Shown: positions 30,297-38,048 of the stretch, piece after piece
Layout: each line of letters begins with the position of its first letter
Position numbering within the stretch: position 1 is the first letter of the stretch
Assembly: GCF_039525035.1 (NCBI RefSeq)
Contig: NZ_BAAAHE010000005.1
Span: 25,930 to 73,639 of the forward strand
DNA from: Sporichthya brevicatena
GTDB lineage: Bacteria > Actinomycetota > Actinomycetes > Sporichthyales > Sporichthyaceae
Direction: 5' to 3'
DNA: 47,710 nucleotides
Made by a program: the position numbers and the translations under genes
Notes under the pieces: model-generated
Told to the model about the DNA's origin: nothing
Database searches by the model: none
The model's input: only the letters and a program-made list of their open reading frames with translations

Positions 30297-31559
30297 ATGG
30301 ACGAGGTCGCTCTCGATCGGGAACGCCGCATCCGCCGGGCGCTGCAGTTGCTGCGTGAGAACACCACCGACAAGTTCGACGACACGCTCACCTTCACCGC
30401 CGGTGAGCACGTCGACCCCGTGGTGGCCGAGCGGGAGCGCGAGCTCATCTTCGGGCGTGTTCCGACGATCGTGGCGCACAGCAGCGAGATCCCGCAGCCC
30501 TACGACTTCGTGACGCTGCAGCTCCCGCGCAACAAGGTCATCGTCGCCCGCCAGCCCGACGGTGGCGTCAAGACCTTCGTGAACCTCTGCCGGCACCGCG
30601 GCGCCCTCCTCGAGGAGGAGAGCTTCACCGGCTGCGGCCGGGCGCGCCTGTTCTCCTGCCCGTACCACCGTTGGTCGTACAACATCGACGGCTCGCTGCG
30701 CACGATCACCCGCGGCACCACCTTCGGTGACATCGACAAGTCCAAGCAGGGCCTGATCGAGCTCCCGACCGAGGAGCGCCACGGCTTCATCTGGGTCGTC
30801 GACAACGCGAACGCCACGATCGACGTGCAGAACTGGCTCGGCCCGGACATGGACTCGATCCTCGAGGGCTACGGCCTGGCCGACCTGGTCGCCGTCCGCG
30901 CCGAGGGCTTCGACGAGCCCGTCAACTGGAAGATCATGCAGGACGCCTTCCTCGACGGGTACCACATCGCCTACGCGCACCCGAACACCGCGGCGAAGCA
31001 CATCCACACCAACGTCATGGCCTTCGAGGACTTCGGCCGGCACTGCCGGTTCATCGCTCCCCGTAAGACCATCGACAAGTGGATCGACGTCGACCCGCCG
31101 GAGGACGAGAGCCTGGTCCCGCACGTCACCGAGACGCAGTTCCTCGGTCCGTGCCACACGCTCCTCAAGCAGCCGGATCACTACCAGTTGCTGACGTTCC
31201 GCCCCGACCCGGTGCACCCGGACCGCTCCTACATGGAGATGCGTCTGATGGTGCCGCCGCAGGAGCGCACGTCGCTCACGCCGGAGAAGTGGCAGCGGCT
31301 GTGGGACAAGAACTGGGAGATCCTGCTCGCCGTCCTGCACGCCGAGGACTTCCCGCTGCTGCGCGCCTCGCAGACCGGGATGGGCAGCAAGGACGCCGGC
31401 ACGATGGTCATGGGTCGCAACGAGACCGCGAACCAGGTCTTCCACCGCGAGGTCCGGCGGATCATGGCCGCGGCGGACGACGAGATCGCCCCGCCCCTGC
31501 CGGCGATCTCGGCGGGCGTCGTGGCGCCGCCGGTCGTCGAGACCCCGGTCAAGTCCTGA
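30297..31559 (+). CDS. Rieske [2Fe-2S] aromatic ring-hydroxylating oxygenase, alpha subunit
   Basis: The protein is 420 residues from the ATG at 30297, which follows AGGAG by five bases. A TTG at 30267 after AAAGGAG would add ten residues. Rieske ligands are Cys98-x-His100 (CRH) and Cys121-x2-His124 (CPYH). The mononuclear iron site has His223-x4-His228 in DGYHIAYAH. This is the large subunit of a ring-hydroxylating or ring-modifying oxygenase that needs electron donors. No small subunit or reductase gene is adjacent, so it may be a homotrimeric type such as KshA-like or VanA-like. Its promoter has two copies of the shared TetR-like operator. Confidence 0.9.
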   Translation: MDEVALDRERRIRRALQLLRENTTDKFDDTLTFTAGEHVDPVVAERERELIFGRVPTIVAHSSEIPQPYDFVTLQLPRNKVIVARQPDGGVKTFVNLCRHRGALLEEESFTGCGRARLFSCPYHRWSYNIDGSLRTITRGTTFGDIDKSKQGLIELPTEERHGFIWVVDNANATIDVQNWLGPDMDSILEGYGLADLVAVRAEGFDEPVNWKIMQDAFLDGYHIAYAHPNTAAKHIHTNVMAFEDFGRHCRFIAPRKTIDKWIDVDPPEDESLVPHVTETQFLGPCHTLLKQPDHYQLLTFRPDPVHPDRSYMEMRLMVPPQERTSLTPEKWQRLWDKNWEILLAVLHAEDFPLLRASQTGMGSKDAGTMVMGRNETANQVFHREVRRIMAAADDEIAPPLPAISAGVVAPPVVETPVKS

Positions 31560-31602
31560 CCTGCCGACGCGACGTCAGAAACGTTGAGGTAGAACCACTT
31601 CG

Positions 31603-32190
31603 ATGATCACGGTCGAGGTACGCGACGAGCTGTCCGAGGAGGAGAGCGCCGAGCTGTCGGCGCTCATCTCCTCCTCCGCCGTCTACGACGAAGAGGCTGG
31701 TTTCTCGACGGTCGACCTGCAGGCCGACCTCGACGACAACCATGAGGTCTTCCAGGTCCTCGCGCGCTCCACGCCGGGGTTCCACGGGTCGGAGGAGACC
31801 CCGCTCGTCGCGTACTTCCGACTGTCCGTCGACCGGGCCGGTGGTGCCGTGGCCCAGATGCTCGTGAAGCCGGAGTTCCGGTCCCTCGGCATCGCCACGC
31901 TCATGATCGAGACGCTCGCCGACCGTCCCGGCGACGGCTTCGCCGGGACGGGAGCGGTGAGCATCAGTTGCTGGGCGCGCGGGAACCACCCCGCCGCCGA
32001 GCGCATGTCCCGCCGTTTCGGCGCCGAGGTCGAGGGCGCGACCTGGATCCTGTACCGCGGTTCGGAGCAGCTGACGGTCGATCCCGCTGACGAGGGCGCG
32101 GTTCTGAGGGCCCGTCACGACGGCTTCGTGCACGACCAGACGGACGTCCGCTACGTGTGGCGCGTCCCCGCGGTCCCGCTCGTCGGCTGA
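31603..32190 (+). CDS. GNAT-fold N-acetyltransferase, weakly MshD-like
   Basis: This 195-residue protein has the acetyl-CoA-binding GNAT motif A (AQMLVKPEFRSLGIATLMIETL, key VKPEFRSLGIA) near residues 87-105. ARGNHPAAERMSRRFG follows, which resembles the segment of mycothiol synthase and other actinobacterial GNATs. It lies 43 bp after the Rieske gene on the same strand. No ribosome-binding site stands out. The substrate is unknown, and a role in detoxification or modification of pathway products is only a guess. Confidence 0.75.
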   Translation: MITVEVRDELSEEESAELSALISSSAVYDEEAGFSTVDLQADLDDNHEVFQVLARSTPGFHGSEETPLVAYFRLSVDRAGGAVAQMLVKPEFRSLGIATLMIETLADRPGDGFAGTGAVSISCWARGNHPAAERMSRRFGAEVEGATWILYRGSEQLTVDPADEGAVLRARHDGFVHDQTDVRYVWRVPAVPLVG

Positions 32191-32214
32191 CGCCCGTTCG
32201 TCGAAGCGGTGCGG

Positions 32215-32850
32215 TCAGCCGACGCTGACGCCCGCCTGCGCCATCGCGCCGCGGAGCATCGCGCGGACGACCTCGGCGAAGAGTTCCTCCGTGGTGTTCC
32301 ACGGGTTCGCGGCGACCGCGCGTGCCAGGTTGGTGTCGGTCGCGGGGTTCAGCGCGGGAAACGGCGTGCTGCGGTTCTCGGCGCCCTTGGTCGCCGTGAT
32401 CAGCGCGGCGCCGACGGTCAGGGTCTCCAGGCCGTCGAGCACGAGCGCATGCACCTCGACCGGCACGCCGGCCTCGGCCAGCAGCTCGGCCGCAGCGTCG
32501 TAGAGCACGGAGAGCTGGTCACGCGGGAGGAACTCCAGCAGGATCGGCGCCACGTTCGGGTGCTTGAGGATCGTCCGGCGGAAGTTCACCGCCTGCTCGA
32601 CGAACCAGTCCATCCACCGGTCCGGGTCCCGCTCCTTGGGGAACGGCGTCTGCCTGACCACGAGGCGGGCGACCTCGGCCATGATGTCCGCCCGGTCCGC
32701 GAAGTGGTGGTAGAGCGAGGGCGCCCGGACCCCGAACTCCCTGGCCAGCCGCGGTGTGCTGCACGCCGCCAGGCCCTCGCTGTCGATGATCCGCAGGGCG
32801 GCAGCGACGACGGAATCACGGGTCAGCAACGGCTGGGACGGGCGTGCCAT
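32215..32850 (-). CDS. TetR family transcriptional regulator (probable regulator of the catabolic block)
   Basis: This 211-residue protein starts at the ATG complementary to 32848-32850 (MARPSQPLL). The helix-turn-helix is PRLAREFGVRAPSLYHHFADRAD (key FGVRAPSLYHHF). It diverges from the aldehyde dehydrogenase operon. The 132-bp gap contains a CCTGAAGGT site (32871-32879) next to its own start and an ACCT-N9-AGGTTT site (32933) on the divergent promoter. Matching sites occur before the Rieske and alcohol dehydrogenase genes, so it is the leading candidate for a regulon-wide repressor. A longer in-frame start at 32889 would run into the operator. Confidence 0.9.
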   Translation of the reverse strand: MARPSQPLLTRDSVVAAALRIIDSEGLAACSTPRLAREFGVRAPSLYHHFADRADIMAEVARLVVRQTPFPKERDPDRWMDWFVEQAVNFRRTILKHPNVAPILLEFLPRDQLSVLYDAAAELLAEAGVPVEVHALVLDGLETLTVGAALITATKGAENRSTPFPALNPATDTNLARAVAANPWNTTEELFAEVVRAMLRGAMAQAGVSVG

Positions 32851-32869
32851 GAGGGCAGTATGCCCTACT

Positions 32870-32881
32870 ACCTGAAGGTTT
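32870..32881. promoter_or_regulatory. TetR-type operator ACCTGAAGGTTT
   Basis: CCTGAAGGT flanked by A and TT sits 20 bp before the TetR ATG. It matches GCCTGTAGGTTT at 39810 at 10 of 12 positions and CCCTGTAGGTAA at 30200 at eight of 12. It is a probable autoregulatory site. Confidence 0.55.
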
Positions 32882-32920
32882 CTGACCAAACGAACGTGAT
32901 GTTTGCGCAGGTCGGAGCCC

Positions 32921-32952
32921 TTGGACGGAATAACCTACAGTGATAAGGTTTA
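32921..32952 (+). promoter_or_regulatory. Promoter and operator of the aldehyde dehydrogenase operon
   Basis: TTGGAC (32921-32926) and TAAGGT (32944-32949) form a -35/-10 pair with the ideal 17-base spacing. The operator ACCT-N9-AGGTTT (32933-32951) spans the spacer and the -10. It is identical at 15 of 18 aligned positions to the element at 30249. Binding here would exclude RNA polymerase. Confidence 0.65.
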
Positions 32953-32982
32953 GGCAGCCGAAGCGAAGGATGCTCTCCGCCC

Positions 32983-34485
32983 ATGCATCGCTATCTGAAC
33001 TTCGTCGACGGTGCCTGGAGCGACAGTGCTGCTCCGCGCCTCGACGTGGACAACCCGTCCACCGGTGAGGTCGTCGCGACCCTGCCGGACTCGACGACCG
33101 CGGATGTCGACGCCGCGGTCGCGGCCGCCCGCCGTGCCTTCGTCGACGGTCCCTGGGCACGGATGTCGCCGGCCGACCGCGCCGACGTCGTGCGCGCCCT
33201 CGCCGCTGCGCTCGAGGCCCGGTTCGACACCCTGGCCGACGGCCTGGTCGCCGACACCGGGACCACCGCCCGCCTGGCCCCGATGCTGCAGGCCGGCGCC
33301 CCGCTGGCGCACCTGCGGGACTTCGCCGAGATGGCTCCGCTGCTGAGCGAGCCGGTGCCGTTCCCGATCCAGACCACCCCCGGCCTCGGCCAGTGGGAGT
33401 TGCACCGGGAGCCGCTCGGCGTCGTCGCCGGCTTCACGGCCTACAACTTCCCGCTGTTCCTCGCGGTGTGGAAGGCCGCGCCGGCGATGCTCGCGGGCAA
33501 CACGGTCGTGCTCAAGCCGTCGCCGCTCACGCCGTTCGGCCTGAACGCGCTCGCCGAGGCCTGCCTCGAGGTCGGCCTCCCGCCGGGCGTGCTCAACATC
33601 GTCCACGGCGACCGCATCGCGGGGCAGGCGCTCGTCGCGCACCGCGACGTGGACCTCGTGACCTTCACCGGCAGCACCGAGGTCGGCAAGGCCGTCATGG
33701 CCGCGGCGGCCACGACCGCCAAGGAGGTCATGCTCGAGCTCGGGGGCAAGTCGCCCGGGATCGTGCTCCCCGACGCGAATGCGGAACTCGCGGTCCGGGG
33801 AACGCTGTTCAGCAGCATGATGAACAGCGGCCAGGCCTGCGTGGCCACCACCCGGATGCTCGTGCCGGACTCGCGCTACGACGAGTTCTGCGAGCTCCTG
33901 GCCGAGCGCGCCGGTGAGATGGTCCTCGGCCCCGCCGACGACCCGCTGACCGACGTCGGCCCGGTCATCAGCGCCCGCCAGCGCGAAAAGGTGGAGAAGT
34001 TCATCGCCACCGCCGTCGAGCAGGGCGCCCGCGTGCTCGTCGGCAACGATCGGCCCGACGGCCTCCCGGCCGGCGGGCACTACGTGAGCCCGACCGTGCT
34101 CGTCGACCTCGACAACGACAACGTCGCGGCCAAGGACGAGATCTTCGGCCCGGTGCTCTCGGTCATCCGGTACTCCGACGTCGAGGACGCGATCCGCATC
34201 GCCAACGACAGCGAGTACGGGCTGGCCGCCTCGGTCTGGGGCACGGACCTGGGGCGCGCCCGCGACGTTGCGAGCCGCGTCCAGTCGGGTCTTTGCTGGA
34301 TCAACGACGTCGCCCAGGCCGACGTGCGACGGACCCCGTTCGCGGGCAAGAAGCAGAGCGGTGTCGGCTCCGAACTGGGCACCGACGGTCTGTACGCGTA
34401 CACGAAGACGAAGAGCCTGTACACCGCGCTCGACGCGGACATCGACGCCCGGCCGTACTCCGCGGTGGGCGGTGAGTGGGAGTGA
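32983..34485 (+). CDS. NAD(P)-dependent aldehyde dehydrogenase
   Basis: This 500-residue enzyme has the catalytic Cys286 in NSGQACVATT and the general-base Glu252 in LELGGKSPG. The ETF-like FTGSTEVGK cofactor motif and FGPVLSV are also present, so it should oxidise an aldehyde to an acid. It leads an operon with ferredoxin, P450, SCP2, DUF35, thiolase-like and rhodanese genes. The substrate is probably the aldehyde formed by the alcohol dehydrogenase at 39899 or by P450 oxidation. Its stop is five bases before the ferredoxin ATG. Confidence 0.95.
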   Translation: MHRYLNFVDGAWSDSAAPRLDVDNPSTGEVVATLPDSTTADVDAAVAAARRAFVDGPWARMSPADRADVVRALAAALEARFDTLADGLVADTGTTARLAPMLQAGAPLAHLRDFAEMAPLLSEPVPFPIQTTPGLGQWELHREPLGVVAGFTAYNFPLFLAVWKAAPAMLAGNTVVLKPSPLTPFGLNALAEACLEVGLPPGVLNIVHGDRIAGQALVAHRDVDLVTFTGSTEVGKAVMAAAATTAKEVMLELGGKSPGIVLPDANAELAVRGTLFSSMMNSGQACVATTRMLVPDSRYDEFCELLAERAGEMVLGPADDPLTDVGPVISARQREKVEKFIATAVEQGARVLVGNDRPDGLPAGGHYVSPTVLVDLDNDNVAAKDEIFGPVLSVIRYSDVEDAIRIANDSEYGLAASVWGTDLGRARDVASRVQSGLCWINDVAQADVRRTPFAGKKQSGVGSELGTDGLYAYTKTKSLYTALDADIDARPYSAVGGEWE

Positions 34486-34490
34486 CACAG

Positions 34491-34703
34491 ATGAAGGTCG
34501 ACATCGACCGCGAGAAGTGCGCCGGCCACGGCCGTTGCTACGTCTTCGCCCCGGACGTGTTCGAGCCGGACGACGAGGGCTACGCCGTCGCCATCAACAA
34601 GACCCCCGGCGAGCGCGACCGCGACGCCGTGCTGAAGGCTCAGCGCAACTGTCCCGAGCAGGCTGTCATCGTGGACGAGACCACGAAGAGCGAGGTGGCG
34701 TGA
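34491..34703 (+). CDS. 3Fe-4S-type ferredoxin
   Basis: This 70-residue protein has CxxHxxC (Cys10, His13, Cys16) and a later Cys54-Pro. This is the ligand pattern of the small 3Fe-4S ferredoxins that feed P450s in actinobacteria. The ATG at 34491 is preferred to the GTG at 34476, which lies inside the aldehyde dehydrogenase gene. Its stop overlaps the P450 ATG (TGATG), so it is the electron donor for that P450. No ferredoxin reductase gene is in the window. Confidence 0.93.
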   Translation: MKVDIDREKCAGHGRCYVFAPDVFEPDDEGYAVAINKTPGERDRDAVLKAQRNCPEQAVIVDETTKSEVA

Positions 34704-35983
34704 TGACCGACGTGATCGCGGAGCCGCAGGCGGGCGGCTGCCCGTTCAAGACGGCGGACTCCCCGGAGATCCAGACCGACTTCGACATTCACGACCCCAA
34801 CCGGGTCGAGACGGTGCACAGCGACTACGCCGAGCTGCGCGAGCGCTGCCCCGTCGCCCGTTCCACGAAGTGGGGCGGCCACTGGGTGATGACCCGTTAC
34901 GAGGACATCATGGAGGTCATGCGCAAGCCGGAGATCTTCTCCAGCGAGTGCGTGAACATCCCGCCGACCATCGGCCAGGACGGGCCGATGATCCCGCTCG
35001 AGATCGACCCGCCGGACCACACCACGTACCGGCAGATCATGACCCCGCTGTTCTCGCCGACGCGTATGCGCAAGCTCGAGCCGGAGATCCGCGCGCTGGT
35101 CCTCGAGCTCCTCGACCAGATCGGCGACGCGACCGAGATCGACTTCATCGACGCCTTCGCCAAGGAGCTCCCGACCCGGGTGTTCCTCAAGCTCATGGGC
35201 TGGCCGGAGACCGACGCCGAGCGCATGAACGACTGGGTCGACCGCATCGTGCTCGGTCTGCCCGGCGCGTCCGAGGAGGAGAACACCGCCTTCCGCATGG
35301 AGGCCGCGCTCGAGACCTACGGGTACTTCGCGGAGATGATCGACGACCGCATCGAGCAGCGCGACAACGAGGGTCAGCGCGAGATCGACGCGGACACCGC
35401 CGACGTCACCGACGTCCTCGTCAACGCGAAGTTCGGCGACCGTGAGCTCACGCAGTTCGAGATGCTGAACATCTTCTTCCTGATGATGATCGGCGGCCTG
35501 CACACCGTGCAGGGTCAGCTCGCGCACAGCTGGATCCACCTCGCGCAGAACCCGGCCAAGCGCAAGGAGCTCGTCGATCACCCCGAGCTCGTCTCCGCGG
35601 CCGTCGAGGAGATGCTCCGCCTCGAGGCCGCCGTCGCCGGCGCCCGCGTGGTCAAGGAGGACGTCGTCGTCGGCGGCGTGCAGCTCAAGGCCGGCGACCG
35701 CGTCCTGATCCCGCTCGCGGCCGCGAACCGCGACCCGGAGAAGTTCGAGAACCCGGACGACATCGACTTCACCCGCGAGCCGAACCCGCACGTCACGTTC
35801 GGCGGCGGCCGACACCGTTGCCTCGGTTCGCACCTCGCGCGCATCGAGCTCAACATCGCTTTCGAGGAGTGGCACAAGCGGTACCCGGACTACCGGCTGC
35901 ACCCCGAGAAGCCGTACAAGAAGCACCTGAGCCAGGTCCGCGGCGTCGAGAGTCTGCCGCTCCTGCTCAACCAGTCCATCTGA
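34703..35983 (+). CDS. Cytochrome P450
   Basis: This 426-residue P450 has heme Cys373 in FGGGRHRCLGSHLA and the ExxR in EEMLRLEA. The I-helix motif reads GGLHT (264-268), again with His in place of the usual acidic residue. It is clearly related to the P450 at 27817 (both share QTDFDIxDP, WGGHWVxxxY-type and PGASEEE segments). The ferredoxin gene overlaps its start. The substrate is unknown. The operon context suggests oxidation of a methyl or hydroxymethyl group to an acid before CoA activation, which is inferred. Confidence 0.94.
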   Translation: MTDVIAEPQAGGCPFKTADSPEIQTDFDIHDPNRVETVHSDYAELRERCPVARSTKWGGHWVMTRYEDIMEVMRKPEIFSSECVNIPPTIGQDGPMIPLEIDPPDHTTYRQIMTPLFSPTRMRKLEPEIRALVLELLDQIGDATEIDFIDAFAKELPTRVFLKLMGWPETDAERMNDWVDRIVLGLPGASEEENTAFRMEAALETYGYFAEMIDDRIEQRDNEGQREIDADTADVTDVLVNAKFGDRELTQFEMLNIFFLMMIGGLHTVQGQLAHSWIHLAQNPAKRKELVDHPELVSAAVEEMLRLEAAVAGARVVKEDVVVGGVQLKAGDRVLIPLAAANRDPEKFENPDDIDFTREPNPHVTFGGGRHRCLGSHLARIELNIAFEEWHKRYPDYRLHPEKPYKKHLSQVRGVESLPLLLNQSI

Positions 35984-36017
35984 CCGGCCCCCTGCCACAC
36001 ACACACGGGAGAACCCA

Positions 36018-36407
36018 ATGGCAGTCAAGCTCGGAACCGTCGACTTCTACCAGGCCATGGCCGATGCGCTGAACAGCGATCCGGAGTGGGCCGACAAGGG
36101 CAAGAACCTCAACTACCGCATGGTCTACAACTACGAGGCCCCGATCGAGGGCTCGTTCCACGCGAAGTTCGAGAACGGCAAGGTCATCGAGGTCCGCGAC
36201 GCGTCGCCGCAGGACGCCGAGGAGGCGGACTTCGTCATCTCCGGCTCGTCCGACACCTGGGCCGGCGTCTTCAAGAAGGAGATCAACCCGACGGTCGCCC
36301 TGACCCGGGGTCAGCTCCGCGTCCGCGGCAAGATGTCGCAGCTGCTGAAGAACATGTCGGCGTTCCAGTACGTGATCACCGCCATGACCCAGGTCGAGTT
36401 CGAGTAG
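36018..36407 (+). CDS. SCP2 sterol-transfer-like domain protein
   Basis: This 129-residue protein fits a stand-alone SCP2 domain. FVISGSSDTWAGVFKKEINPTVALTRGQLRVRG (key DTWAGVFKKEINP and the RGQLRVRGKM segment) is the family signature. SCP2 domains bind lipids, sterols or acyl-CoAs in a hydrophobic tunnel. GGGAG lies seven bases before the ATG. Its place between a P450 and a thiolase-like protein supports handling of a hydrophobic CoA ester. Confidence 0.88.
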   Translation: MAVKLGTVDFYQAMADALNSDPEWADKGKNLNYRMVYNYEAPIEGSFHAKFENGKVIEVRDASPQDAEEADFVISGSSDTWAGVFKKEINPTVALTRGQLRVRGKMSQLLKNMSAFQYVITAMTQVEFE

Positions 36408-36417
36408 GTCTGCAACC

Positions 36418-36834
36418 TTGACGACGCTCCAGCGCTTCGGGCTCGAGGGCCCTTCCCACAACCGGCACGACGAAGGCCACTGGGACGGCCTGCGAGCGGG
36501 TGAGCTCCGGATCCAGCGCTGCACCTCGTGTGCGCGCTGGATCTGGATCGCGCAGCCGCTGTGCCCGTCCTGCCACACCTTCGACCCGGGGTGGGAGGCC
36601 GTCGAGCCCGTGGGCGTCGTCTACGCCTGGACCCGCACGCACCGCGCGTTCCACCCGACCGCCGAGGTGCCGTACACGACGGTCCTGGTCGAACTGCCCC
36701 AGGCCGGCAACACCCGGATCCTCGGTCTCTACACGGGGACCGAGGACCCGGTGATCGGCTCCCGGGTGGTGGGGACCTTCGAACCCGCCCCGGACGAGCA
36801 GAGCTGGCCCCTGATCCGCTGGAGTGCGGTATGA
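36418..36834 (+). CDS. DUF35 (Zn-ribbon/OB-fold) protein
   Basis: This 138-residue protein starts at a TTG because no other start codon fits. It has a rubredoxin-like zinc ribbon with Cys35-x2-Cys38 and Cys49-x2-Cys52 (CTSC, CPSC). An OB-fold with VYAWTRTHRAFHP and VPYTTVLVEL follows. DUF35 proteins bind acyl-CoA and pair with thiolase-fold partners, as in ChsH2-Ltp2 of steroid degradation. The thiolase-like gene starts inside its stop codon (ATGA), which matches that pairing. Confidence 0.87.
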   Translation: MTTLQRFGLEGPSHNRHDEGHWDGLRAGELRIQRCTSCARWIWIAQPLCPSCHTFDPGWEAVEPVGVVYAWTRTHRAFHPTAEVPYTTVLVELPQAGNTRILGLYTGTEDPVIGSRVVGTFEPAPDEQSWPLIRWSAV

Positions 36835-37997
36835 GCATCCGCGGAGCAGCCGCCGTCGTCGGCGTCGGGCAGACCCCGTACTACAAGCGCAACACCGCGC
36901 CCCGCAGCACGCGGGGTCTGGTCGCGGAAGCCGTGCTCGACGCCGCGCGCGACGCCGGCATCGACCCCCGCGACATCGACGGCTTCGCCTCGTGGGGCGA
37001 CGACCCCACCGAGGGCACCCACCTCGCGACCGCCCTCGGCGTGCGCGAGCTGCGCTGGTCCTCGCTCGCCTGGGGCGGCGGTGGCGGCGGGCAGGTCCCG
37101 TCGATCCTCCAGGCCGTCGCGGCGATCGCGACCGGCATGGCGAACTGCGTCGTCGTCTACCGCGGCATGAACCAGGCCGAGGAAGGCCGGCTGCCCTACG
37201 CCAAGGGCCACTTCGACACCCAGTACTCCGCGCACGGGATTCTCACGCCGGTCCAGACCTGCGCGCTGCGCACGCAGCGGATGCTCGAGATCGACAAGGT
37301 CCCGCCGTCGGCGCTCGAGGCCCTCGCGCTCGCCGGCTACCACCACGCGCAGAACAACCCGGGCGCCGTGGCCTACGGCCAGCCGCTGGACGCCGAGGCC
37401 TACCGCGCCTCGCGCCTGATCTCCGAGCCGCTGCGCCTCAACGACTGCTCCCGCGAGAACGACGGCGCCGGCGCGATCCTGCTGGTGTCCGCCGACCGTG
37501 CGAAGGACACCCGCGGCAAGCCGGCCTACGTCCTCGGCGGTGTCCAGGGGTTCGTCGCCGGCTGGGGCGAACTGACGGAGAACCACAATCCGTACACCTC
37601 CAACGGCCTGCTCCCGCCGATGGTCGAGCGGCTGTGGCGCGAGTCCGGGGTCGGGGTCGACGACGTCGACGTCACCCAGGTCTACGAGAACTTCACCGGG
37701 CCCGCGGTGGCCGCGCTCATCGACGTCGGTCTCGTGCCGGCTGGCCCCGCCGCCGGCGAGGTCATGACGCTGGAGAACCTGACGGTGGAGAAGGGTCGCC
37801 TGCCGATGAACACCGCCGGCGGCAACCTTGCCGACGGGTTCGTCCACGGCATCGGCGTCGTCCTCGAAGCGGTCCGCCAGATCCGCGGCGACTCCCCGAA
37901 CCCGGTCGCCGACGCGAAGGTCTCGCTGCTCCTCGGCGGCCCGATGGCCCCGCAGGTCGGCGCGATGTTGTTCGGTTCCGCCGACGCGCTCGCCTGA
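36831..37997 (+). CDS. Thiolase-fold protein lacking the nucleophilic Cys (Ltp2-like, possible aldolase)
   Basis: This 388-residue thiolase-superfamily protein has VGVGQTPYYKRN at the N-terminus. At the site where thiolases carry the nucleophilic Cys, this protein has LAWGGGGGGQVPS with no Cys. A conserved VTQVYENFTGPAV with Tyr285 follows. Ltp2-type lipid-transfer proteins have this character and act as retro-aldolases with a DUF35 partner, releasing propionyl-CoA from steroid side chains. The Ltp2 comparison is by family knowledge and gene pairing; the reaction here is inferred. Confidence 0.85.
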   Translation: MSIRGAAAVVGVGQTPYYKRNTAPRSTRGLVAEAVLDAARDAGIDPRDIDGFASWGDDPTEGTHLATALGVRELRWSSLAWGGGGGGQVPSILQAVAAIATGMANCVVVYRGMNQAEEGRLPYAKGHFDTQYSAHGILTPVQTCALRTQRMLEIDKVPPSALEALALAGYHHAQNNPGAVAYGQPLDAEAYRASRLISEPLRLNDCSRENDGAGAILLVSADRAKDTRGKPAYVLGGVQGFVAGWGELTENHNPYTSNGLLPPMVERLWRESGVGVDDVDVTQVYENFTGPAVAALIDVGLVPAGPAAGEVMTLENLTVEKGRLPMNTAGGNLADGFVHGIGVVLEAVRQIRGDSPNPVADAKVSLLLGGPMAPQVGAMLFGSADALA

Positions 37998-38048
37998 GGC
38001 CGTCCGCCGCATTCCCCTTCTCTCTGTTCTTCGTCTCCGGAGGCATTG

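Noticed and set aside
32950-34488. 512-codon minus-strand open frame opposite the aldehyde dehydrogenase
   Set aside because: It is antisense to a canonical aldehyde dehydrogenase with Cys286 and Glu252, and its composition is that of a shadow frame.
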